DNA from: Arthrobacter sp. OY3WO11
GTDB taxonomy: Bacteria; Actinomycetota; Actinomycetes; Actinomycetales; Micrococcaceae
Length of the DNA stretch: 64,000 nt
Reading direction: 5' to 3'
Assembly: GCF_001641125.1 (NCBI RefSeq)
Contig: NZ_LWLP01000001.1
Location: 380,156 to 444,155, forward strand
The position numbers and the translations under genes were made by a program. Position 1 is the stretch's first letter; every line of letters starts with the position of its first letter. Below are positions 57,596 to 64,000 of this stretch, one piece after another. Under the pieces are notes generated by a model that did not search any database, had not been told where the DNA came from, and was given only the letters and a program-made list of their open reading frames with translations.

Positions 57596-59092
57596 ATGGG
57601 CGGTGAAGCGGTGGTGAAGGCGTTTGCGGAGATCAAGGCCGCCCTTGTCGTGCTCAACGCTGAGGTGGACGGGTGTGGTTCAGCGCCGTTCTCGGCTGCT
57701 GATCCGTTGGCCGGGCTAGCAGATGGGAGCCTGGACATTCTCGCCGGCGCGGCGGCTGTCGAGGCCGGCGTGGCGGGGTTGAAGGCCCGTGCTGCCATGA
57801 AGTACGCCGGCGCCGCCCAAGCCCTGGCCCCGGACATGCCGGTGCAGGCGCAGGAGATGGCCGTCGCCGCGGAAATCGGGTGCGTGCTGGCCATCGGGCC
57901 GCGGGCCGCAAGCGCGTTCCTCGCCGCTTCCCACGCCCTGACCACCACCTTGCCGCTGACACTTTCCGCCCTGCAGGCCGGAACAATCTCCTGGCAGCAC
58001 GCCCTGGCCCTGGCGGACGAGACATCCACCCTCGACCCCGCCGGCGCCGCCGCCCTGGAAGCCCACTTCCTCGACCCCGACACACCAAGACCGGCCACCG
58101 CCGCCAGGATCGGGGAAATACCCGCCCACCGGCTCCGGCACAAGGCCCGAACCTGGCGGGAACGCCACCACACAGAATCGATAGAGAAGCGCCATGCCAA
58201 GGGCGTGGCGGACCGGCGCGTCGAGTACAGGCCGGACCAGGACGCTATGGCCTGGCTCTCCGCCTACCTCCCAGCCGATCAGGCAATGGCAGGCTGGAAC
58301 CGCCTCAACGCCCTCGCCCGGGCCGCACAAGGACCCCAGGAACCCCGCACCCTCACCCAGATCCGGGCCGACACATTCGCCCCAGCCATCCTCACCAGCG
58401 GCACCAATCCAAACTTCAATGCAGCCAACAGCGAAGGGGCGGGCGCAGGAACGGATCCCACCCCTTCATCGCCGATCCGGGCCCAGGTGCTCGTCACCGT
58501 GCCGGTATTCGCCCTCATGGGCCTGACCGACGAGCCCGCCATGCTCGACGGCTTCGGCCCCATCCCGCCGTCCATGGCCCGGAAACTTGTCGCTGACGGC
58601 GCGGATTCGTTCCACCGCGTCCTCGTCGACCCGAGGGACGGAGCACCGCTGGAGATCGGGCGGACCAGCTACCGCGTCACCAAAGCCATGCGGAACTGGC
58701 TAAGGATGCGGGACGGCACCTGCCCCTTCCCCGGCTGCAGCAACAGTTCTTTAGATAACGAGGCAGACCACCTCCTCGCCTGGAATAGGGGTGGCACCAC
58801 CGGAATCAGCAACCTCGGACAACCCTGCCCCAAACACCACAAACTCAGACACACCACCGGGTGGGAACCAACGCCGGCCACTAAAGACGAACAACCCGGC
58901 TGGATCTCACCGTCCGGGCGACATTACAAAAGCGAACACCAGGACTGGGAACCACCCCACTGGCCGGACGAACTGATGCCGGAACTGATGCGCCTCAGCG
59001 GATCAACCGTTGGGTTTACAGACTTCGCCTACATTGGATTGTCCCCGGGAGAAGAGGGCTTGGCACGGTTCCTTCATGCACCACCCGCCTGA
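57596..59092 (+). CDS. DUF222 / HNH endonuclease protein
   Basis: 498 residues from ATG 57596. The large N-terminal DUF222 region (AAAVEAGVAGLKARAAMKYA; EKRHAKGVADRRVEYRPDQD) is joined to a C-terminal HNH domain: RMRDGTCPFPGCSN, DNEADHLLAWNRGGTT and LGQPCPKHHKLRH. The cysteine pairs form the zinc site. Such genes occur in many copies in actinobacterial genomes, often called 13E12 repeat family. Their role is unsettled; some behave as mobile or selfish elements. No repeat ends are visible around this copy. Confidence 0.9.
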   Translation: MGGEAVVKAFAEIKAALVVLNAEVDGCGSAPFSAADPLAGLADGSLDILAGAAAVEAGVAGLKARAAMKYAGAAQALAPDMPVQAQEMAVAAEIGCVLAIGPRAASAFLAASHALTTTLPLTLSALQAGTISWQHALALADETSTLDPAGAAALEAHFLDPDTPRPATAARIGEIPAHRLRHKARTWRERHHTESIEKRHAKGVADRRVEYRPDQDAMAWLSAYLPADQAMAGWNRLNALARAAQGPQEPRTLTQIRADTFAPAILTSGTNPNFNAANSEGAGAGTDPTPSSPIRAQVLVTVPVFALMGLTDEPAMLDGFGPIPPSMARKLVADGADSFHRVLVDPRDGAPLEIGRTSYRVTKAMRNWLRMRDGTCPFPGCSNSSLDNEADHLLAWNRGGTTGISNLGQPCPKHHKLRHTTGWEPTPATKDEQPGWISPSGRHYKSEHQDWEPPHWPDELMPELMRLSGSTVGFTDFAYIGLSPGEEGLARFLHAPPA

Positions 59093-59246
59093 TCGGACGA
59101 AGGGATAGTGCCGGAATATTCAAAGCAGGACCCGGCCGGGCCAACTCCCGCGGCCCTGGGTGTCACCTGGTCCAGTGCCAGCCTTGCTGGCACCGGACTG
59201 CCCTTGCCCCCTTGCCCTCGGTGGCCGCTGGCGCTTGGCTGAAGGA

Positions 59247-59465
59247 ATGGCTGATGAAGAAGTTTCGAAGAACGTTCCTTCAGACGAGCACCTGCGGCAG
59301 GACGTCGCACCGGAATCCGAGGGAGAGCCCCAGGAGGCACCGGACAGCGGCTTTACGCCCGGACAGACTAACGCCAGTCAGCAGGTGGGTGGGCTCGCCT
59401 CGGCCAGCGGCTATGGCAAGGGCCTGGATCCCGAGGACCTGCCTGGCGAAAACAACCCGGTGTAG
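59247..59465 (+). CDS. Small acidic protein, unknown function
   Basis: 72 residues from ATG 59247, with AAGGA immediately upstream, closer than usual. Rich in Glu, Asp, Pro and Ser, predicted disordered; it ends GYGKGLDPEDLPGENNPV. No hydrophobic segment. Its own terminator-like hairpin follows. I do not recognise a family, and the preceding 59093-59246 shows no feature. Confidence 0.5.
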   Translation: MADEEVSKNVPSDEHLRQDVAPESEGEPQEAPDSGFTPGQTNASQQVGGLASASGYGKGLDPEDLPGENNPV

Positions 59466-59492
59466 CACGGAGATCTAAAGGGAAGATACAGC

Positions 59493-59530
59493 GACGGCGG
59501 CATTCGGCACACATGCCGGATGCCGCCGTC
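59493..59530. terminator. Bidirectional hairpin between convergent genes
   Basis: GACGGCGGCAT (59493-59503) pairs with ATGCCGCCGTC (59520-59530), with an inner CGGCA/TGCCG extension. It lies between the stops at 59465 and 59585. Confidence 0.85.
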
Positions 59531-59584
59531 GTCATTCTGCCTGACAGGGGCCAAGCGGGATTGGGGCGATACCGCAGCGCGGGT

Positions 59585-61939
59585 CTATCCCGCCGCGGCA
59601 GGCTCCAGTTCTTGGGAAGAAGCCTGGCCAGTGGTTTCCGCGAGGTGCGGCACGAACCGGACGAACATGGCTTTGAAGCCTGGCGTGTTGGACTCCCGGG
59701 CCACGTTTTCCTTGTGGACCAGGGCGTTGGCTTCGGGGAAGTACGCGGCCGCGCAGCCCTTGGCGGTGGGGTAGGCCACCAGGCGGAACTTGTCCGCCTG
59801 CCGGTCGTGGCCGCGGAAGGTGCTGACCACGTCCACCAGGTCGCGGTCCTTGAAGCCCAGTTCAACCAGGTCCTCCGGGTGGATCAAGATGACCCGGCGG
59901 CCGCCGGAGATGCCGCGGTACCGGTCATCCAGGCCGTAGAAGGTGGTGTTGTACTGGTCGTGGCTGCGGATGGTCTGGAGCACCAGGTGCCCGTCGGGCG
60001 GGGTGAGGTATTCCAGCGGGCTGACGGTGAAGCGGCCCCGGCCGATGTCCGTTTTGAAGGACCGGGTGTCGCGCGGCGGGTTGGGCAGAACGAACCCGTT
60101 CTTGGTCCGGATCCTGGCGTTGAAGTCCTCGAAGCCGGGCAGCACGCGGGAAATGTGGTCCCGGATCACGTCGTAGTCCTCGGCCATGGACTTCCAGTCC
60201 ACCGCATGGTCCGGGCCGAACGCCGCTTCGGCCATCCGCGCCACGATGACGGGTTCGGCGAGCAGATGCTCGGAGACCGGCGTGAGCCTGCCCTGGGTGG
60301 AGTGCACAACGGACATCGAATCCTCAACCGAGAGGAACTGGGCGCCCTTGGGGTGCTTGTCATCCTTGTCCGTCCGGCCCAGGGTGGGCAGGATCAGCGA
60401 CGTGCGCCCGTGCACCACGTGGGAGCGGTTGGGTTTGGTGGAGATGTGCACCGTCAGGCCGATCCGCTGCATCCCGGCTTCCAGGGTCTCGGTGTCGGAG
60501 CAGGCCAGCGAGAAGTTGCCGCCCATGGACACAAAAACGTCCACGTCGTCGCGTTCGAACGCCTCCATCGCTTCCACGGCGTCGTACCCGTGGTGCCGCG
60601 GCGACGTGATCCCGAACTCGGTGTCCAGCGCTTCCAGGAGCCATTCCTTGGGCTTTTCCCAGATGCCCATGGTCCGGTCGCCCTGGACGTTGGAGTGCCC
60701 GCGGACCGGACAGGCGCCTGCGCCCGGCTTGCCGAAGTTGCCCTGCAGCAGCAGGACGTTGACCATTTCCTTGATAGTGTCCACCGAGTGCGGCTGCTGC
60801 GTCACGCCCAAAGCCCAGCAGAAGATGGTGGCCTTCGAGGCCACCAGCATGGAGGCAACCTTTTCGATCTGTTCCCGGGACAGCCCGGTGGCCTTCTCGG
60901 TTTCCGCCCAGTCCAGATCGCCGCGGGCCTCGCGGTAGGCGTCGAACCCGTCCGTCTGCGCCTCGATGAAGGAATGGTCGACGACGGTGCCGGGGTTCCG
61001 CTCTTCCTCCGCCAGGAGCAGGTGGCCGAGGGCCTGGAACAGTGCCAGGTCACCGCCCACCTTGATCTGCAGGTATTCGTCCGCCAAAGGCGTGCCGCCG
61101 CCCACCACGCCGGAGACGGTCTGGGGATCCTTGAAATTGAACAGCCCGGCCTCGGGCAGCGGATTGACCGCCACCACCTTGCCGCCCTTGTCCTTGCACT
61201 CCTTCAGCGCAGACAGCATCCGAGGATGGTTGGTCCCCGGGTTCTGCCCCACCACGAAGATCAGCTCGGAATCATGGATGTCGTCCAGCGACACTGTGCC
61301 CTTGCCGATCCCGATAGTCGGGTTCAGCGCCGACCCCGAGGACTCGTGGCACATGTTGGAGCAGTCCGGCAGGTTGTTGGTGCCCAGAGCCCGCGCGAAC
61401 AGCTGGTACATAAACGCTGTCTCGTTCGCGGTGCGTCCGGAGGTGTAGAAGACGCAGCGATCGGCCGTGGTGGCCCGCACGTGCTCGCCGATCAGTTCGA
61501 AGGCGTCACCCCAGGAGATCGGTGAATAGTGCGTCTCGCCTGCCCGGATCACCATGGGTTCACTGAGCCGGCCCTGGTTGCCGAGCCAGTACTCGGTCTT
61601 CGTGGAGAGTTCGGCGATCGAGTGCTCCGCCCAGAACTCGGCGCCGACCGTCCGGAGGGTGTTCTCTTCCGCCACGGCCTTGGCGCCGTTCTCGCAGAAC
61701 TCCGCGGTCTTGCGCTTCTTGTCCGATTCCGGCCACGCGCAGCCGGGGCAGTCGAAACCTCCCCGCTGGTTCAACCGCAGCAGCGAGTGCGCCGTGCGGG
61801 CCACCCCGGCCTGCGCCACCGCGCGTTCCAGCGCCACCATCACGGCCTTCACGCCCGCTGCCTCGGCCTTGGGTTTATGGACTTCGAGGTTGTCCTCGTC
61901 GATGTCCGCAACGGGGGCGGGCTGCTTACCGAACTTCAT
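59585..61939 (-). CDS. FdhF/YdeP-type molybdopterin oxidoreductase
   Basis: 784 residues from ATG 61939. Molybdopterin oxidoreductase alpha-subunit fold: an N-terminal cysteine set (FDCPGCAW, FCENGAK) that can hold an iron-sulfur cluster, YTSGRTANETAFMYQLFARA, NMCHESSGSALN with the Cys-His pair seen at formate dehydrogenase active sites, VVGQNPGTNHPRM, and a C-terminal pterin-binding domain (RSHDQYNTTFYGLDDRY). It belongs to the YdeP group, whose activity is poorly defined. Its place downstream of formaldehyde-oxidation genes suggests formate as substrate; that is inference. Confidence 0.88.
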   Translation of the reverse strand: MKFGKQPAPVADIDEDNLEVHKPKAEAAGVKAVMVALERAVAQAGVARTAHSLLRLNQRGGFDCPGCAWPESDKKRKTAEFCENGAKAVAEENTLRTVGAEFWAEHSIAELSTKTEYWLGNQGRLSEPMVIRAGETHYSPISWGDAFELIGEHVRATTADRCVFYTSGRTANETAFMYQLFARALGTNNLPDCSNMCHESSGSALNPTIGIGKGTVSLDDIHDSELIFVVGQNPGTNHPRMLSALKECKDKGGKVVAVNPLPEAGLFNFKDPQTVSGVVGGGTPLADEYLQIKVGGDLALFQALGHLLLAEEERNPGTVVDHSFIEAQTDGFDAYREARGDLDWAETEKATGLSREQIEKVASMLVASKATIFCWALGVTQQPHSVDTIKEMVNVLLLQGNFGKPGAGACPVRGHSNVQGDRTMGIWEKPKEWLLEALDTEFGITSPRHHGYDAVEAMEAFERDDVDVFVSMGGNFSLACSDTETLEAGMQRIGLTVHISTKPNRSHVVHGRTSLILPTLGRTDKDDKHPKGAQFLSVEDSMSVVHSTQGRLTPVSEHLLAEPVIVARMAEAAFGPDHAVDWKSMAEDYDVIRDHISRVLPGFEDFNARIRTKNGFVLPNPPRDTRSFKTDIGRGRFTVSPLEYLTPPDGHLVLQTIRSHDQYNTTFYGLDDRYRGISGGRRVILIHPEDLVELGFKDRDLVDVVSTFRGHDRQADKFRLVAYPTAKGCAAAYFPEANALVHKENVARESNTPGFKAMFVRFVPHLAETTGQASSQELEPAAAG

Positions 61940-61996
61940 TGTTCCAACTTCCTTACCGGCATGCGTGGTGTTTGTAGTGTGTTGCCTGGGCGCCAT

Positions 61997-62057
61997 GAAG
62001 GCGCGGATGCCTGCGGCGCCGCGAAGGCGCGGATGCCTGCGGCGCCGCGAAGGCGCG
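61997..62057. repeat. 26-bp tandem repeat, 2.3 copies
   Basis: The 26-bp unit starting GAAGGCGCGGATGCC repeats exactly at 61997 and 62023, with a partial third copy from 62049. It lies in the 163-bp gap between the MBL gene and the YdeP-type gene. Its GGCGCC and GCGGCGCCGC cores can form hairpins in RNA. Confidence 0.85.
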
Positions 62058-62102
62058 CCAGGCATTCCCGGCGCGCCCCGCGCGAGTTCCTTGTGCCGCC
62101 GG

Positions 62103-62723
62103 CTACTGCGAAACCTTCGCCAGCGTTTCCGTTTCCGCCGCGATGGTGGTGTTGTCCCCGTGGCCGGTACGGACCACAGTCTCGGGCGGGAGGGTGAGCA
62201 GGCGTTCCCGGATGGAGGCCAGGATGGTGGGGTAGTCGCTGTAGGACCGGCCGGTGGCACCCGGGCCGCCGTTGAACAGCGTGTCCCCGGTGAAGACCGT
62301 TCCTTCGCTTTCCAGGTAGAAGCAGGTCGAGCCGGGGGAGTGGCCGGGGGTGTGGATGGCCCGCAGGACAGTCCCGCCCACCTCGAAGACGTCCCCGTCG
62401 TTCAGTTCCCGGTCCGGACGCGCGTCCGGGTAAACCTGCTGCCAGAGGACCAGGTCCTCGGGGTTCAGGTAGATCGGGGCGCCTACGGCGTCGGCAACCT
62501 CACGCGCAGCGCCGATGTGGTCGTTGTGCGCGTGGGTCTGAAGGATGGCAAGGACCTTCCGGCCCCGGACCTGGTTGATGATCGCGGCGGCGTCGTGCGG
62601 GGAGTCGATAATCACGCACTCCTCGTCATTGCCTACGATCCAGACGTTGTTGTCCACGTCCCAGGTGCCGCCGTCGAGCGAAAATGTGCCCGAGGTGACC
62701 AGGTTCTCGATGGTGACTGCCAT
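62103..62723 (-). CDS. MBL-fold hydrolase, candidate S-formylmycothiol hydrolase
   Basis: 206 residues, glyoxalase-II-like metallo-beta-lactamase fold. Metal motif QTHAHNDHIG (His64, His66, Asp68, His69), then HTPGHSPGS, FTGDTLFNGG and the C-terminal GHGDNTTI. Its ATG shares one base with the stop of the mycothiol-dependent dehydrogenase upstream, so the two are coupled. The partner makes S-formylmycothiol, and a thioester hydrolase would release formate; this assignment rests on context and fold. Confidence 0.88.
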   Translation of the reverse strand: MAVTIENLVTSGTFSLDGGTWDVDNNVWIVGNDEECVIIDSPHDAAAIINQVRGRKVLAILQTHAHNDHIGAAREVADAVGAPIYLNPEDLVLWQQVYPDARPDRELNDGDVFEVGGTVLRAIHTPGHSPGSTCFYLESEGTVFTGDTLFNGGPGATGRSYSDYPTILASIRERLLTLPPETVVRTGHGDNTTIAAETETLAKVSQ

Positions 62724-63808
62724 TAGAGCTCCACCACCGAACGCAGGACCTTGCCCTCGTGCATCCTGTCGAAGGCTTCCTCCACCTCGTCGATGGTGAT
62801 GCGCTCCGAGACGAAGGCGTCCAGGTCCAGGTTGCCCTGCTTGTAGTGGCTCACGAGCATGGGGAAGTCGCGGGAGGGCAGGCAGTCGCCGTACCAGGAC
62901 GACTTGAGCGAGCCGCCGCGGCCGAAGACGTCCAGCAGCGGCAGTTCCAGCGTCATCTCCGGCGTCGGGACGCCCACCAGGACCACGCGGCCGGCGAGGT
63001 CGCGGGCGTAGAACGCCTGCTTGTAGGTTTCGGGACGTCCGACGGCGTCAATCACCACGTCCGCTCCGTTGCCTCCGGTGAGGGCGCGGATGGCCTCGAT
63101 GGGATCTTCTTTGCTGGAGTCGATGCCGTGGGTGGCGCCAAGGGACTTGGCCATGTCCACCTTGTTGGCGTCGATGTCCACGGCGATGATCGTGGTGGCC
63201 CCGGCGAGCTTGGCGCCGGCGATCGCGGCGATGCCCACGCCGCCGCAACCAATCACCGCGACGGACTCTCCGCGCTTGACCTCGCCGGTGTTGATGGCGG
63301 CGCCGATGCCGGCCATGATGCCGCAGCCCAGCAGGCCGACGGCGGCCGCATCAGCCTCGGGGTCCACCTTGGTGCACTGCCCTGCAGCCACGAGGGTTTT
63401 CTCGGCGAAGGCCCCGATGCCCAGGGCGGGGGAGAGCTCTGTGCCGTCCTCCAGGGTCATCTTCTGGGTGGCGTTGGCGGTGTTGAAACAGTACTGGGGC
63501 TGTCCCTTGGCGCACGCGCGGCATTCACCGCACACGGCACGCCAGTTCAGGATCACGCGGTCGCCGGGGGCAACGGAGGTAACACCGTCACCGACGGCGC
63601 TGACAACACCCGTGGCTTCATGGCCCAGCAGGAAGGGGAAGTCATCGTTGATGGCGCCCTGCTTGTAGTGCAGGTCCGTGTGGCATACACCGCACGTCAA
63701 AATGTCCACAAGGGCCTCGCCCGGGCCCGGATCCGGCACCAGGATGGTCTCCACTGACACCGGAGCGTTCTTCTCCTTGGCGATGACTGCCTTGACTTTG
63801 TGAACCAT
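62723..63808 (-). CDS. S-(hydroxymethyl)mycothiol dehydrogenase
   Basis: 361 residues, zinc-dependent medium-chain dehydrogenase, the class III ADH counterpart of mycothiol-using actinobacteria. Catalytic zinc: Cys39 in LTCGVCHTD, His63-Glu64 in GHEATG. Structural zinc: Cys93, 96, 99 and 107 ([15 protein letters not shown]). NAD motif: [14 protein letters not shown]. It oxidises the formaldehyde-mycothiol adduct. First gene of the leftward detoxification unit. Confidence 0.93.
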   Translation of the reverse strand: MVHKVKAVIAKEKNAPVSVETILVPDPGPGEALVDILTCGVCHTDLHYKQGAINDDFPFLLGHEATGVVSAVGDGVTSVAPGDRVILNWRAVCGECRACAKGQPQYCFNTANATQKMTLEDGTELSPALGIGAFAEKTLVAAGQCTKVDPEADAAAVGLLGCGIMAGIGAAINTGEVKRGESVAVIGCGGVGIAAIAGAKLAGATTIIAVDIDANKVDMAKSLGATHGIDSSKEDPIEAIRALTGGNGADVVIDAVGRPETYKQAFYARDLAGRVVLVGVPTPEMTLELPLLDVFGRGGSLKSSWYGDCLPSRDFPMLVSHYKQGNLDLDAFVSERITIDEVEEAFDRMHEGKVLRSVVEL

Positions 63809-64000
63809 GATTCCAGTGTTCCTTTCGTTGGCCGGACAAAGATCCCGGCCCGGCTATCAAGTCTAGAAGCTGCAGCGCCTCCGGGCGGCTACCCAAAGGG
63901 GCGGGTGTCGGGCACCCAAAAGGGTGGTCGGGCCACTGAAGGTCCTCCTGCCCACGCCCGCCAATTGCGTAATGCACAACACGGTGCGCATAGCGCTTAC
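63809..64000. other. Right-edge intergenic sequence
   Basis: Upstream region of the leftward dehydrogenase gene; it should hold its promoter. I see no convincing coding region, RNA gene or repeat before the window ends. Confidence 0.5.

Noticed and set aside
59513..61525. 670-codon rightward open frame opposite the YdeP-type gene
   Set aside because: Same antisense effect; the leftward frame has full molybdopterin oxidoreductase motifs.

Overview
The window is a GC-rich chromosomal segment whose gene content points to an actinobacterium of the Micrococcaceae, most likely Arthrobacter or Pseudarthrobacter. The reasons are the codon bias (long non-coding antisense frames), a mycothiol-type formaldehyde dehydrogenase, a DUF222/HNH nuclease, and a dimethylglycine oxidase that closely resembles, as I remember it, the Arthrobacter globiformis enzyme. 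The genus is inferred from content; no rRNA or tRNA gene is visible.

Layout. 1-2.2 kb: the 5' part of a sugar ABC binding protein, divergent from a LacI regulator, with two matching operators. 2.3-5.4 kb: a small repeat-containing protein, a RelA/SpoT-domain protein, a second LacI regulator and a small charged protein. 5.4-9 kb: a nucleoside salvage operon (nucleoside hydrolase, MFS transporter, ribokinase) behind two operator palindromes. 9-16.5 kb: a mixed metabolic block (SDR and aldehyde dehydrogenase pair, GYD protein, alpha/beta hydrolase, a frameshifted DUF1349 gene, a PfkB kinase, an anchored sulfonate-type binding protein, an SRPBCC protein). 16.5-18.8 kb: umuDC with a LexA box, and a small membrane protein. 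18.9-24.3 kb: a beta-lactamase-fold hydrolase, then a deacetylase/NCS1-transporter pair divergent from a PucR regulator. 24.3-25.6 kb: a DUF559 nuclease-like gene lying between two 32-bp-period tandem repeat arrays. 25.6-35.3 kb: operon glyA-soxB-soxD-soxA-soxG-sdaA-purU, read leftwards from a divergent GntR regulator. 35.4-44.3 kb: an MFS transporter and a fructan module (LacI, two permeases, binding protein, intracellular GH32, divergent secreted GH32). 44.4-48 kb: RuMP-cycle hxlA/hxlB, a LuxR-type regulator and an IclR regulator. 48-57.5 kb: LysR, then gbcA-gbcB, a BCCT transporter, a second purU and dimethylglycine oxidase. 57.6-63.8 kb: a DUF222/HNH nuclease, a small acidic protein, and a leftward cluster of a YdeP-type molybdenum oxidoreductase, an MBL hydrolase and S-(hydroxymethyl)mycothiol dehydrogenase.

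How it works together. The right 40 kb encodes a nearly complete route from glycine betaine to pyruvate: BCCT uptake, GbcAB (betaine to dimethylglycine plus formaldehyde), dimethylglycine oxidase (to sarcosine), SoxBDAG (to glycine), GlyA (to serine) and SdaA (to pyruvate). The C1 units released have several visible exits: THF carriage and PurU (two copies), fixation by HxlAB, and oxidation by the mycothiol-linked dehydrogenase, a candidate S-formylmycothiol hydrolase and a formate-dehydrogenase-like protein. Sugar and nucleoside modules, each with its own LacI regulator and visible operators, are interleaved.

The least explained structure is a family of tandem arrays with an exact 32-bp period at three loci (24263-24410, 25491-25542, 35274-35389). 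Each starts a few bases after the stop codon of a gene, lies in that gene's sense direction, and ends in a variant terminal unit.
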